Assembly: GCA_026874595.1 (NCBI GenBank)
Contig: CM049315.1
Coordinates: 15,626,164-15,690,163, forward strand
DNA from: Sipunculus nudus
Lineage: Eukaryota > Annelida > Sipuncula > Golfingiida > Sipunculidae
DNA length: 64,000 nucleotides
Reading direction: 5' to 3'
This document shows, in pieces, positions 12,630 to 24,204 of this stretch (position 1 is the first letter of the stretch; every line of letters starts with the position of its first letter). A model generated the notes under the pieces. The model ran no database searches and had not been told where the DNA came from. It saw only the letters and a list, made by a program, of their open reading frames with translations. Made by a program: the position numbers and the translations under genes.

Positions 12630-13273
12630 CTTTGTTGTAAAACCTAGCTGCTCCGACATTTACAATTCTGCTTAGATAATATAACATTTACTCATAAAAT
12701 CCTAAGGCTGTGATATTCAGTTAACTGCCATATAGCTCATTATAGTAGTATTATATTGATATATAGAAGTTATTGATATTAGGAATTCATTTCTTATAAT
12801 TGTGATCATACAAACTTTCTGCAAAACCATGGTTCATTTGAACATCGCGGTGTACAATTGTCATTTAATGTTTAACAGATGATTGCAGACTAGATATATT
12901 TTTATATTTATTTTCCCTGTTTAAAGTAATGATCGCTGTTTACAGCAACCGAATGTGCTTTATTAGGTGTAGTGTTTTATATACATTTATTTGGTGTAAA
13001 TAGTATGTACAAGGTATTATATGTACAGAAAAGCACCGCCTTTTTGTAAATTGATGTAAATGAAATATTCACAAAATATTCATTATCATTACAAATATCA
13101 CCATGAGTGCATAGAAATAATTATATTGTCTGAAACCAATACAATATCCATTATTTCGCATAAAATATTTTATAAAATATTTTCTATAATTAACATTTCT
13201 GATAATGAAATCCAATTATACTGTGAATTGTAAATATGTCCATGTGTTGATGTTGACAATATTGCTATTCTTT
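12009..13273. other. AT-rich spacer with (TA)n microsatellite
   Basis: Very AT-rich, with a (TA)n tract at 12576-12626. The Ile/Tyr repeats in open frames here translate the microsatellite. Nothing else was recognised. Confidence 0.6.
12576..12626. repeat. (TA)n microsatellite
   Basis: About 25 uninterrupted TA dinucleotides. Confidence 0.97.
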
Positions 13274-13395
13274 GTTACTGGGTGACATAAAAGCGGACCG
13301 AACTGTCTCACTAGTGAAGCGTGCTTTTCTAGCGAAGCGGTTGGAATGCCGGACTTGCGCCACCGACATGGGTTCGAATCCCAGATCGGCATAGA
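13274..13395 (+). mobile_element. tRNA-derived SINE, copy 1
   Basis: The segment starts GTTACTGGGTGACATAAAAG, contains an A-box-like TAGCGAAGCGGTTGG and a B-box GGTTCGAATCC, and ends near CAGATCGGCATAG. A second, inverted copy with the same order of motifs is at 33292-33411. The paired RNA polymerase III boxes point to a SINE head; the tail was not defined. Confidence 0.7.
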
Positions 13396-13880
13396 ATTTC
13401 CCCCTGAACAATTTGTCTTCGTAACATCTTGTATACAGTGTGAAAGAGTGAGTTTAACATTCATAAATGGTTCAGAGTTGGAAGTGATTATGACTGAGAT
13501 GACAGCAGTGTGTGTGAACCAAGAGTGACAGATAAGAACATATGTGCCTATTATTCTGATAGCAAAAAATATGCAATAATTTTTCAGGAAATGATCATAT
13601 TTATTAATTTATTTAAACAATAAAGTATTCCTGCAATGAAATGCTGTCAAATGATATATGTCAGTACTAAATATTTCACATTTGAGTTTTTAGTGATATA
13701 CCTTACATATGCCTACCTTTTTAGATTGCACTTAAAAAAAACTGTGAGCCAAGGAGCTGTAGGCCTACAAATGGTTAAACGTTTGAGTTATCAATATGCA
13801 AGACATGGCTTTTAACAATATATTTATATAATATTGTTACTGAACAGATTTGATATATATAATCACTTTTCAGTGTCATG

Positions 13881-13932
<52 letters not shown>

Positions 13933-14490
13933 TGTACAAAAGAAGTTCAAATAAATGGATTATGAAAAAAAACGTATACGACAAGCTACAACAGGTTGAC
14001 GCCTATGAGACGTCAAGCTACGACAAGTTGCCGACAACAAGCGACACAGTCGCCGCAATAAAGGACAATCACCAACGACAACCTACGAAAACATCTGCGA
14101 CAACTTAAGACCACATTGGCGACATCCTACGACACCAGAATTCATGCTTTGTCCACCCATGAAAAGCTGCTATGTGAGGAGCCGGAGACAAGGGTGGGCC
14201 CTGTATCAAGTAATGACATCCCACGACAGCACCTATGACAACCCACGTCATCTAGCGACAGCCTACGACAGTACCTACGCCAGTAGAAGACAAGCTGTCC
14301 ATAAAAACATCATTTAAGTTCTCCTATTTTGACCGTTGGATTCGGGAGTGACCGGCGCCCTCATGACCTGTGATGTGAGCACTGCTGGCTGCTCGCTGGC
14401 CATTTGCTTTGTGCCACTGCTCGCTGTGTGCGTACTGCATGCTTGCTTTGTGTCAGCGTTGCGATACCGTATCAAAGCAAAACAGAAAAG
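13396..14490. other. Spacer with (TA)n tract and degenerate CTACGACAA repeats
   Basis: A (TA)n tract lies at 13885-13924. From about 13990 to 14285 the plus strand is filled with variants of a short phrase (CTACGACAA, CCTATGACAA, CCTACGACAG), which looks like an old minisatellite. Open frames there are repeat-derived. Confidence 0.6.
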
Positions 14491-14589
14491 ATGGGCCACT
14501 GTTGCGCCTTGGGATGTATAAATGGCTCTGGTTTTGGGATGGCACTCATTTGGTTTTCCACTAAAAGTAAAATCAGAAAGAGCGACTAG
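14491..14589 (+). pseudogene. Possible THAP-type zinc-finger N-terminal fragment
   Basis: The frame begins MGHCCALGCING and stops after 32 codons. THAP domains start Met-x-x-x-Cys-x(2-4)-Cys, and an MG-x-CC-x-x-x-x-C opening with a downstream aromatic-Phe-Ser/Pro segment is common. Only this first part fits; the downstream Cys-His pair and AVPTIF box are not seen. THAP domains often come from P-element-like transposases. This is a weak call, based on a very short stretch. Confidence 0.2.
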
Positions 14590-15477
14590 CCGCTTGTAGA
14601 GCCCGAGATATTCCGCCATCGCGGACGCAATAACGGCATTGAAAGACTGAAACGGAATTCCCAATTCTAAAAGTTTTAATGAAATTTTTGCCTTAAAATA
14701 TCTTTACAAATCACTTGAAACGTACTTACTAAGAATATTATTGTCAGATGTGGCTGACAGCGTGCAAGGCCCACCGATGTAAAAAAGATTCCAAGTGACT
14801 TTATGTGTTGCACAGCGCTGGCGCAAGGAAAGCTGGGTAGGTAGTTATATGCAATCCAGCAGCAGGTAATATACATATTAAAACAAGGTGACTCTTTCAA
14901 AGGGTGCCGTATTTGCCGAGTAAAATGTTCACGAGTTCAGTGAATGCAGAAGTTAACAGTTGACATGTTCACGGAAGCTCGTGCATGGCACCTCGCTTAC
15001 AAGAAAACTAGTAGCGGGTAATAACTATAAACATGAAACGGACTTTTTCAGGTGACGATCCATGCAATGTTTAATAGGTTTTGGACAGGGTTAGGACTAG
15101 AAATGGACCGTGTTTCCAATGAACATAAATGTGACGAATTTACTCACAAATTAAAAATAACCCCGGATTTGGTGCGTTTACCCCCTTTTGAAATACAGGT
15201 AGTCTGTAAAATATTAACAATGAAAACCCTGGTTTCTAGAATTACGGTAGCATTGAAACCTCACACTGTTAAATGTCTAAAAATATATATATATATCTGA
15301 AATGTGACATACGTACAGGCGCCAAAAAGGTATATATATATATGTCTGTGTGAATGTCGGCGAGTCATCCCCCCCCCCCCACCCTGGAAGAAAAATTGAC
15401 GCCACTGTTCATAGTTTCTCGCTTTTTTTTAAATATTCATTACACAAGGCATATGATATTAATGTTGAGCCCATCAG
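14590..15477. other. Spacer with poly-C run and short (TA)n tracts
   Basis: Contains a poly-C run near 15369-15380 and TA tracts near 15283-15297 and 15332-15342. No supported gene. Confidence 0.45.
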
Positions 15478-16310
15478 TCAGGGAAAATTTGGTTTTGCAG
15501 GGAATTTTGATAACCTTTTCCAATGAGCTTTATCCATAGTAGTATCTGCCTTTGTTTCCTTTTGAATCTTTTTTATTGTGTTTGGCGTTATCTGAACAAT
15601 GTGATCACTCCGTTCCATTTCTAAACGAAAACCCCCAAAGGGTGTTTGACATGAATTGGATTGTTGCAATGCTGCTCTGGAAAGTGTTTCAGCAAAGAAC
15701 AATGTGTATCCTTTTTGTAAGCAACTTTAATCCGGTAACGCTGTAACCGCGTCATGAGTTTCTTAAGGCGTTTTGGCGCAAAGATGGATTCAGTAGGCTG
15801 GTGATCTGTATATATGGCGGCGTCCTTACCATAAATCCACAAGTCCAGTTTCTCACATGTTGAACAGATAGCCAAAGTTTTATTCTCTATTTGTGCCCAC
15901 AATGCTTCATTTGGACACACTGGACAAGATGTAGGGCTGTAGTTTTCCATCTGATGGCTTCATTAAAGCTGCATCAAGTGCTGACTCGGAGTCATGAAAT
16001 TCTTCGGCAGAAGATGATATACAATATGGTAGCCTGAGCCACCTATAACGGCTCCATAGTGTCTGCATGGTTGTGATGTAGCTTGGCCTATTTTTCAGAG
16101 TCACTTGCGTGAATCCTTCGAGAGAATTCAAGATAGTAAATCTTTTGCACTTTGTTGGCACTCAAAGCTGGCAGTGTTTCATGTAAGGTTGGGATCGGGT
16201 ACTTTGGCACAACTAGGGCCTTGTTTACATTCTTGCTGGGGTCTAAGCAAAACCTGATTTTTGTTTTTCCACAAGGTGTCTCTTTCTCCAAAATTGTCAT
16301 GTTTGAACAC
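15478..16310 (-). pseudogene. Ty3/Gypsy retrotransposon pol remnant (RT and RNase H)
   Basis: On the minus strand, overlapping broken frames show Ty3/Gypsy pol motifs. An RT block with RFCLDPSKNVNKAL and YPIPTLHETLP is at 16300-16150. 'RYRWLRLPYCISSSAEEF', matching the conserved R(Y/F)RxxRLPFGxxSAPEEF-type stretch, is near 16050-15985. An RNase H segment with YTDHQPTESIF and RLQRYRIKVAYK lies near 15820-15725, followed in another frame by ETLSRA. The section that should hold the catalytic Y-x-DD box is missing, so RT runs directly into RNase H. No long terminal repeats or integrase were identified. It is an old, internally deleted copy. Confidence 0.85.
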
Positions 16311-16599
16311 TAGTCTATTGGTTCATCAACTTTTGCTAGCCTACAAGCTGCCACCATCTCATCAAGTTTCTGTTTAACTCTTTCACGCTAAGCTAGAGGT
16401 ATTCTTTGAATGGGTGCATGGACTGGTTTGACACTGCCATTCATCACAAAAGAAACTGTTTTGCCAAGGTCACCAAGGACTTTAAATATATCTCTGTATT
16501 CCTGCAGGATAAACCCTGTTGTCAGGGAACCAGTTAAATGCGTCTCATCAAGATATCTGCTGTATTTACAGAATGGATGGAATCTGGTGATGGAATCTT

Positions 16600-18090
16600 C
16601 TCACTTTATATCCAGAGAGGTCCATGAAAAGTCTCCTTGGAAACCTAAAATTAGGTCTCTGATACCCATATTCTTCAAGCTATGTGGCTCCGAAATATCC
16701 CCCAGAATAATGAAAAATTCGATACAAAAGCTCAAGTATCTGAACAACTTATGCATTGATCACCATGATATTTATCATCAAGTGTTTCATTAGTTTTTGC
16801 AGACTGTTGGCGCCACCTGTATTTTTTCAATTTTTACGATTTTTTCTCTATTTTAGAGACCTTAAAAGATGCAATCATCTGTTAACAGGGCACAAATCGT
16901 AACGGCTACACCTTGAATCTTCTTTCTTGACATGCAGGGAGGCCCATGAAAAGTCTCCTTGGAAACCTAAAATTACGTCTCTTTTACCCAAAACCTGTGA
17001 GCTATGGGGCTTATAAGAACCCCCCCCCCCCCCCAGAAAATAGAAAATTTGATACAAAAGCTCAAGTAACTGAACAACTAATGCATTGAACACCATGATT
17101 CTTTGCATGGATATTGATAATGAAGTGTTTCATCAGTTCCCTCATACTGGTGGCGCCATCTGTTTTCTTTTAATTTTTACACATTCTTTTCTCTATTTTG
17201 AGACCTTTAAAGATGTGGCTGTCTGTTAACAAGGCACAAATCATAGTCTCTGGACCTAGAATCTTCTAACTTTAAATCCTGGCAGGTCCATGAAAAGTCT
17301 GCTTGGAGTCCTGAAAAAAGGTCTCTGTTACCCGTATCCTTTGAGCTATGGGGCTCAGAAGTTCTCCCCTAATATTAAAAAACTGATACAAAAGCTCCAG
17401 TATCTGAACAACGAATGTATTATCAGCCTGATTTCTTGCATGTCTATTAATGATGAAGTGTTTCATCAGTTCCCGCAGACTGGTGGCGCGACCTTGTTTT
17501 TTTTAATGTTTACACAATTTTTTTCTCTATTTTGAGACGTTGAAAGATGTGGTCATCAGTTAACAGGGCAAAAATCTTAATCACTGGACCTAGAATAATC
17601 CAACCTCACATGAAGGGTGGTCCATGAAGTCTTCTTTGAAACCTGAAATTATGTCTCTCTTACCCATATCCTCTGAGCTATAGGCCTCAGAAGTATCCCC
17701 CAAAATAATAAAAAAAATCGATAGAAAAGCTCCTGTATCTGAACAACTTATGCATTGATCACCATGATTCTTTGCATGAATATTGATCATGGAGTGTTTC
17801 ATTAGTTCCTGCAGAATGCCATTATCACCATGATTCTTAGCATGCATATTGATCATGAAGTGTTTTATCAGTTCCCGTAGACTGGAGCATGAAGTCTTCT
17901 TGGAAACCTGAAATTATGTCTCCCTTACCAATATCCTCTAAGCTATAGGGCTCAGAATTACCCCCCCCCCCCCCACCCCAGAATAATTACAAATTAATAC
18001 AAAAGCTCCAGTATCTGAACAACTTATGCATTGATCACCATGATTCTTTGCATGAATATTGATCATGGAGTGTTTCATCAGTTCCTGCAG
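16600..18090. repeat. Tandem array, unit about 330 bp, four to five copies
   Basis: The phrase CCATGAAAAGTCTCCTTGG (or a close variant) recurs at about 16621, 16941, 17287, 17621 and 17888. Each time it is followed by 'AACCTAAAATTA-GTCTCT-TACCC', 'GATACAAAAGCTC-AGTATCTGAACAAC', 'CACCATGATTCTTTGCATG' and 'GTGTTTCATCAGTTCC'. The fourth to fifth spacing is shorter (267 bp), because of a deletion. Poly-C runs at about 17023 and 17960 sit at the same place in their units. Open frames are repeat artefacts. The phrase 'AGGGCACAAATCGTAA' links this array to the (GTCC)n element at 43566. Confidence 0.9.
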
Positions 18091-19097
18091 AACTCTACAT
18101 ATTTATTCATTTGTATGTGGTAAGTGGTAATCTTGAATGATTATAAATTATGTCTTGTCAGTTCCTATAAAAAAATTAGGATGCCTACATCTTTAAAGCG
18201 AGAACTAACGTTTCAAGGTGTATACATTGTACATACACATTTCTGCATAAATTTCTTTACAATTAATAAAGATTTAATTGTTATATTTGTCAATAGTAGG
18301 TGTTTGTAATTCAGTGATATTCAGGAAAAGGTTATGTAAAATTATTTTAAAGTCTATATATATTTTGTGTTTAAACATATGTTTATGTGTAAGTGAATGC
18401 ATCAATTTCACTCTAAGTGTTTTAACTTTGAATCATGTTTTTGTATTTTAACTTTATATAATTTTGTGAGAAATCTGATACATGAAATGAAATTGTTCCA
18501 TGTTTTATTTAATTTTTGTATTCAGTGATAAAGTTAAAGTAAAATTATTTCACAACTTTTCAATATTTAGTCTGTTTTTTTTTTCTCTACATTTTTTTAA
18601 ACAAATACTACGTCCGGGTTTAAGTCCACGCATTTTGGCATGTGACATCCGACATCAAGGTTTTAGTCCGTATCATAGGGACCGGTCTAACAGAGGAAGC
18701 GGAAGTTGGGGTGATCTAACAGGAAACTGTATGGGTGCCATTTGCAATTGTCAAGCCTTACGGTTGACGAGCCTGTGAACTTCACTGACTTGGTTGTCCA
18801 CGCACCAGTTCTCAGCATCGGCGGATTTATTATCGAACTTACGTTTGCTGAACGTTTGTGTTCAGTACATCAGAATTGTTTATATTATTGGAGCTAACTG
18901 CTCACTTAGTGTGTCACGATTGGTGGTGATAGTCACCGCTCACGCTTATCGTGGTTTAAATTACAAATTTAGCACGTTTTTGTTTTTGAGGTGCGTAAAA
19001 TTTACTCTTCCTGTTTTAATATATATATATATGTATATTCTTTATGCAATTTACACCAATAATATTGTTGCAAAGAGGTGCTTGTGATATAGTAAAA
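18091..19097. other. AT-rich spacer, possible promoter region near its right end
   Basis: From 18605 to about 18960 the sequence is less AT-rich. This could be a promoter or 5' UTR for the candidate exon at 19098, but no TATA box or initiator was clearly identified. Confidence 0.3.
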
Positions 19098-19149
19098 ATG
19101 GAAGTGACTAAACTGCCGACTGGTGAAATGTACCTACCTTGCAGTTTAG
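19098..19149 (+). CDS. Candidate first coding exon of an unidentified gene
   Basis: An ATG in a favourable context (AAAAATGG) opens 17 codons, starting M-E-V-T-K-L-P-T-G-E-M-Y-L-P-C-S-L, that run into a consensus 5' splice site (TTTAG|GTAAGC) at 19149/19150. The exon is in phase 1. No continuation could be chosen; downstream acceptors such as TTTTTTTCAG|GGCC at about 21189 lie before repeats. The support is only the start context and the donor, so this may be chance. Confidence 0.25.
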
Positions 19150-19399
19150 GTAAGCCATGCCGGGATAATTGTGATGCGATATTTTAAAAAGTTTGACTCT
19201 GATCCTCTTTGAATTGTAGAACCAGGTCCATCTCTTATGAGTTTATTAGGTTTTGGTCACACTTGAATCATTTTTAGATTTATTATGAATATTTCTGTAC
19301 AAAATTTTTAAGATTTCATATGTGACAATATTTCTCAAAAAGTTTTACTTAGATCTACTTCTGACGTCACAATAACTTACTGGGGCCTTGATGGAATTT

Positions 19400-19775
19400 C
19401 ACAAAACTCGCCATATCTACTTACCAATAGATTATCTCGCCCGAGTTTGATTATTGACAAAATCTGCACACATTTAATGAGGTCGGAGGTCACTAGGCTA
19501 CGTTGTCGTTTCACCAACCATTAAGGAATATGATGGATTTCAATAAAACTCAACAGAAATATTTATCAATTAACTACTTCAGCTAAGTTTGATATCCAGC
19601 AAAATACATGCATATTTAATTAGGTCCGAGGTCACCACACTTTGGTGGCATCACCCTGACTTGCCAAAAATCTCATGGATTTAATGAACTTATAATAACT
19701 ATAACCAATAGTTTCATACTTGGATTACATTCTCAGCAAATACAAGCATATTTGGGAGGTCAGAGGTCACTAAAT
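19400..19775. repeat. Tandem repeat about 140 bp with a DR1 hormone-receptor-like motif in every unit
   Basis: Three diverged units each end in a direct repeat of AGGTCA half-sites separated by one base: AGGTCGGAGGTCA at 19480-19492, AGGTCCGAGGTCA at 19622-19634 and AGGTCAGAGGTCA at 19757-19769. The spacings are 142 and 135 bp. The third is a perfect DR1. The remainder of each unit (a GTTTGAT-x-GCAAAAT-CATATTTAAT theme) is less conserved. Function is not established. Confidence 0.7.
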
Positions 19776-21315
19776 ATGCAAAAGGGTGTATTATGCATCA
19801 TTTGCAGTGCTCTTGTCCTATTTCTTATAAGTTTTTTAAAGTTTGAGTTTTATATTTTATATGTTACATGACATGTATGTCATTAACACAAGGCATTACT
19901 GGGATCCCTTTCTGATCAATAACTTGTTTGTATCTTTTGAGTCTCCTCGCCTGATTAGATATTTATGTATTCTTGGTTAACTTTGTCCAACTTCTCATGC
20001 CAAATTACACATTTCTGCCTATCCCGTTTTGGGCAGATCCAGTCCTCTAGATATTTCCTAGTTCATTTACCAGCAACCTTCTGTCTCTTCAGTAATCTTA
20101 TGAGATGTTCCCTTAAATACATGACCTTGATTACTCCTGATTCTTTCTTCTTTAGATTTTCCCCATTTTCACTGCAAATATTGAAAAGTATCACATTTTT
20201 TTAATATTATGGTTTCTTGTTTGCTGGTTGAGTATTCCAGGTTTATGTATTATGAGATTGTATGATATCCTTTTCCTTTTTGCTTTTTTGCAGGTATTGT
20301 TGCAGTCTGTTGGTTGAGTTGTCAGCCTGATTTCATCATAAAAAAATATGAAAATTCTACTTTCTTCGTTATCTTCTCTTGCATATTTTCTCATTAAAGG
20401 ATATTTATTCAATAAAGAAATGCATGAGTAGACTTCTTTCAGGATGCTAAAATCAAATTTCATGGATTCTTTTCACATTCTTGTAATATTTTTATTTTCA
20501 GTTCAAATAACTATTTACCAATACTTAAATAATTCTTTTCTTTTTTTTAGGTCAGCTGACTGTAAGGACATTTCAAGTTTTTCAGTAACTTAATTCTTTC
20601 TTCTTTTGAAGGTTCATTAAAGAAAATTAAAACCCGGGCTTAATAAATACATAAATACAACTTTACAGCTTCTAATGTTATACTGTACACTAATAATCTT
20701 TTCATTTTAACTTTTGGGCCCTGTGTGGGAACAAAGTTTTTTCACCTTTGTTGATCAAGATAGTTTTATAATTCTCTTTTAATAGCAGGTAAGCACGAAA
20801 AAGCAGTGAAACATTTTCTATCAACTTTTAATATTTGCAATAGTTCACAGTATTAAAAGTATTAGGATTCATGTCATTAAATAAATGTGATTCCTGAATA
20901 TAAATTTATTCTGAACAAACACAGATGCTAGTGCTGCTATTAAAAAAAATAATACTCCAGGGCATACTTGTGAAACAAAAAGAATGGACAAAATGCATTT
21001 TGTTTTATCATGATAGCATGGAATGTCATATTAAAATAATTTCTGCTGTCTGATTTTGTGATGTTCATGGATATCAGTTATCATCCCGGCCCTACTTGAA
21101 TTATTTACACATTTCATTAATCAACTTTTATTGTGGTTTGTACCTACTATGTTTGCAATTTTCTATTAATCATTTTCTTTTTTTTCAGGGCCGTGCTAAG
21201 GTTCAGGTAGTCCTGAACCATTGTTTATCAAAAGATACTTTTAATAATAGTTTCATTTCCTAGATACAAATCCCCAGCCTATTGTTGCAGTGATTTCAGC
21301 ACAGCAGTAACCAGA
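19776..21315. other. AT-rich spacer, no gene supported
   Basis: Open frames on both strands between 19965 and 20463 are Phe/Ser- or Lys/Asn-rich and broken. They may be very old repeat DNA but show no motif I recognise. A perfect 8-bp-stem hairpin (GGTTCAGG-TAGT-CCTGAACC) lies at 21200-21219. Confidence 0.4.
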
Positions 21316-21545
21316 TCAAACACAGAGCAAACTTGAGCAAAAAAAACAGAGCATACCTGAGCAAAAAACAGAGCATACCTGAGCAAAAAAACAGAGCATA
21401 CTTGAGCAAGAAAAAGAGAACATACTTGAGCAAAAAAAAGAGAACATATTTGAGCCAAAAAAAAAAAAAAAAAAAAGAGAGAACATACTTGACAAAAAAA
21501 AGAGAACATACTTGAGCAAAAAACGGAGAGCATACTTGAGCAAAA
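21316..21545. repeat. A-rich minisatellite, unit about 25 bp
   Basis: The unit is approximately GAGCAAAAAACAGAGCATACTT, repeated about nine times with variable A runs (one expanded to about 20 A). It generates long but meaningless Lys-rich (+) and Phe/Ser-rich (-) frames. Confidence 0.9.
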
Positions 21546-21559
21546 TACTCAAACTGAAG

Positions 21560-22080
21560 ACCATTCTATCCTTGTCTCCCTCTATCTTCTGAACACTGTA
21601 TAAGTGGTATCTTCACCATATTCCAATATCTTCCTTCCACTTTTATCTGTCTTCTATACGCTATATTAGTGGTATCTTTGCCATATTCCCATATCTTCCT
21701 TTCACACTTATCTGTTTTCTGAGCGCAATATAAGTGGTATCTTTGCCATATTCCCATATCTTCCTTTCACACTTGCCAGTCTTCTGAACACTAAATAAGT
21801 GGCGTCTCAGCCATATTTCCATATCTTCCTTCCACATTTATCCGTCTTCTGAACGTTGAATAAGTGGCATCTCTGCCATATTCCCATATCTTCCTTTCAC
21901 ATATATCTGTCTTCTGAACACTATATAAGTGGTATCTTTGCCATATAACCACATCTTGCTTTCACTTGTCTGTTTTCTGAATTCCATAAAACTGCTAGCT
22001 GGGCCATATATCCTTATCTTCCTTGCAATGACCTTTGTCTTCTTGACTCCATATATAAGTGGACGCTTCTTTATAGTCCT
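21560..22080. repeat. Minisatellite, unit about 64 bp, about eight copies
   Basis: The phrase AAGTGGTATCTTTGCCATAT recurs with 64-66 bp spacing (about 21604, 21668, 21733, 21797, 21861, 21927) together with 'CCATATCTTCCTTTCAC' and 'TCTGTCTTCTGAACACT'. The last units (to about 22080) are strongly diverged. It sits just upstream of the Helitron reading frame and may be part of that element's 5' region. Confidence 0.9.
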
Positions 22081-22109
22081 GCATCTTGTATTTATTCAAA
22101 AACCTTGTG

Positions 22110-24143
22110 TCCCTAATGCAGTTGTTGCTGTTAATGAAGTCACCCTGAAAGCATTCAAACTTGGACTGAAACGGCAGAATAAACAGACTACCAAATCAGA
22201 TGACCAGCCAAAGAATATAATCCAATCAACCACAGACCTTGCAGACAAAGTAAATAATAACAAAACCAAACATGAAAATCATTCTCAACAAGGTCTTCAC
22301 CTGATCACCTGAATACTTTAAAGATCAGCAACTAAAAATGAACAGAAAACATTATTTGAAAGAGTACATGCGAAAGAGAAGAATGAATCAAGCACAAAGA
22401 AATAAAGAACGTTTGAAAGACCAAAAAAGGAAACTGCTACCAAGAAAAGATGAAGTCTACAAAAGAAAAGAAAGAAAAACAGACAAACAACAAAAGTGGT
22501 CTGCTAGGCAAAACAAAACCTACAGAGAAAGGGAGTGCTCTGCTGAAAAAGTTTACATCAGAAGATGAGAAGAGACAAGGTTCGAAGAGCAAAAGAGAGA
22601 GAATCTGAGAAACAACAGAAGCGAATTGCTAGGAAAGATGAAGCCAGGCGACAAAAAGTGCGTGCTACTGAAAGAGCATATAATCAGAAGATGAGAAGAG
22701 ATGAAGTTCGAAGAGCAGAAGAGAGAGAATCTGAGAAACAACAGAAGCGAATTGCTAGGAAAGATGAAGCCAGGCGACAAAAAGTACGTGCTGCAGAAAG
22801 AGCATATAATCAGAAGATGAGAAGAGATGAAGTTCGAAGAGCAGAAGAGAGAGATTCTGTGAAACAACAGAAGCAGACTGCTAGGCAAGATGAAATCTTC
22901 AGACAAAGGGAACGTTTCAGAGAAAGAACATGTAAAAAAGGAAAAGACTGGAAGATGATAAACTCTGAGAAGTAGAGAGACTCGTTAAAACAAGGAAAAG
23001 AAGTATTCCAATACTTAGGACAACTGAGACAAAGTCACAAGGGCACAAAAAAGAATGGATGAATCATACAGAAAGAATGAAAAAGCAGTTCATCTGAAGA
23101 GAAAACAAGGTGCAGATCTAAAAGAATGTATACAGAAATTTCACACTTCTATATGCGAAGGTCCCATATATGTATGTTGCTGTTGTAATCAGACTTGGTT
23201 CAGACACTCTGTAAAGAATTCTGATAGCTGGCCTGACAGAATAGATCCGTCTTTCCTAGCAACACACATTACACCTGTGAAATCAGTGGACAGTAAAGAG
23301 TGGTTGTGCACAACTTGTTCTGAAGCTCTGAAATGCCACAAGACACCAAAACTCTCAGTATATAATGGAATGTGGTTTCAAGAAAGACCACCTGAATTGA
23401 ACTTGTATCCCTTAGAAGAAAGGCTTATTGCATTGAGACTACCTTTCATGCAGATAAGACAATTACCTAGAGGTTCGCAGTTGTCACTGAAATGATCATT
23501 GGTCAACGTACCTACCCAGATTGAAACAACTGTGAACATGTTGCCGCGTACATAAGACACTACTGCTACCATACCGATTAATCTGAAACGTAGACTTGCT
23601 TACAGAAATGTAGACTGCACTCAAAATGTACGTCCAGCTATAATAGTAAGTGCATTACACTATTTGATGAGACATAGTCAGTGATATAAAGATGCCAACA
23701 TAACAGTTAATACTAAGTGGCTTAAAACGTTTGAAAAATCACATGAGCATGAATCTGATAGCACTGCTGACACATCAGTCGATGAATGTTTATCAGATGA
23801 TGACCATTTTGAAGAAATGCAAGAAGATGAACAAGAAGGAATTCTAGATACTATGCTGGATGATACAGAACTCACAGGGAATGATATAATGTCAGTAGCT
23901 CCAGGAGAAGGACAAAAGCCTTTGAGTCTGTTTCAAGACAAAGATTCAGAATATATGTCGTTTCCAACAATATTCTGCGGCGAAAGGAGATTAAGCAATG
24001 CTGAAAGAAAAGTAGCTGTTCATTACAGTGACATATGCAAGTGGGAACTCCGAGCACTTGACCGCAGAGTTGCAGCAAATGTTCTAAATCTCTTCTACAA
24101 AATGAAGAAATTACAAGTTGAACAAATTAATGAAATCTTGTAA
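22110..24143 (+). pseudogene. Helitron transposase, N-terminal part only, with stops (truncated before the Rep domain)
   Basis: The frames at 22110-22310, 22338-22568 and 22565-22975 encode a Lys/Arg/Glu-rich N-terminal region. The frame 23055-24143 then carries the DUF6570-type Helitron region: a Cys cluster (YVCCCCNQTWFRHSV), a CTTCSEALKCHKTPKLSVYNG segment (written here in two overlapping parts: CTTCSEALKCHK and HKTPKLSVYNG), LYPLEERLIALRLPFMQI, LPRGSQLSLK, LVNVPTQIETTVNMLPR, and finally YMSFPTIFCGERR and VHYSDICKWELRALDRRVA. These are the expected order and motifs of animal Helitron proteins. In-frame stops occur at 23493 (TGA), 23553 (TAA) and 23682 (TGA), plus a frame change near 22565. 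The sequence ends at 24143, before the HUH replication-initiator and the Pif1-like helicase domains, where a LINE begins. It is not functional. Confidence 0.88.
22565..22880 (+). repeat. In-frame 126-bp coding repeat inside the Helitron N-terminus
   Basis: A 42-codon unit starting M-R-R-D-x-V-R-R-A begins at 22565, 22691 and 22817 (exactly 126 bp apart). The first two are nearly identical and the third is partial. The unit is charged (Arg/Lys/Glu/Gln) and likely helical. Related but single segments are usual in Helitron N-termini, so the duplication is local. Confidence 0.9.
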
Positions 24144-24204
24144 TAATAAATTTTTTAAATGTGGAAAGAGAATAGCAGAAAACACATTATCAATATAATA
24201 TAAC

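Noticed and set aside
19965-20463. Open frames on both strands that vaguely resemble retroelement coding
   Set aside because: Extending them gives many stops and no RT, RNase H, endonuclease or integrase motif.
21279-21564. Phe/Ser/Cys-rich minus-strand frames and a Lys-rich plus-strand frame
   Set aside because: They translate the A-rich minisatellite.
22553-22906. Minus-strand 117-codon Ser/Phe-rich frame
   Set aside because: It is the antisense of the repeated Lys/Arg/Glu-rich Helitron N-terminus.
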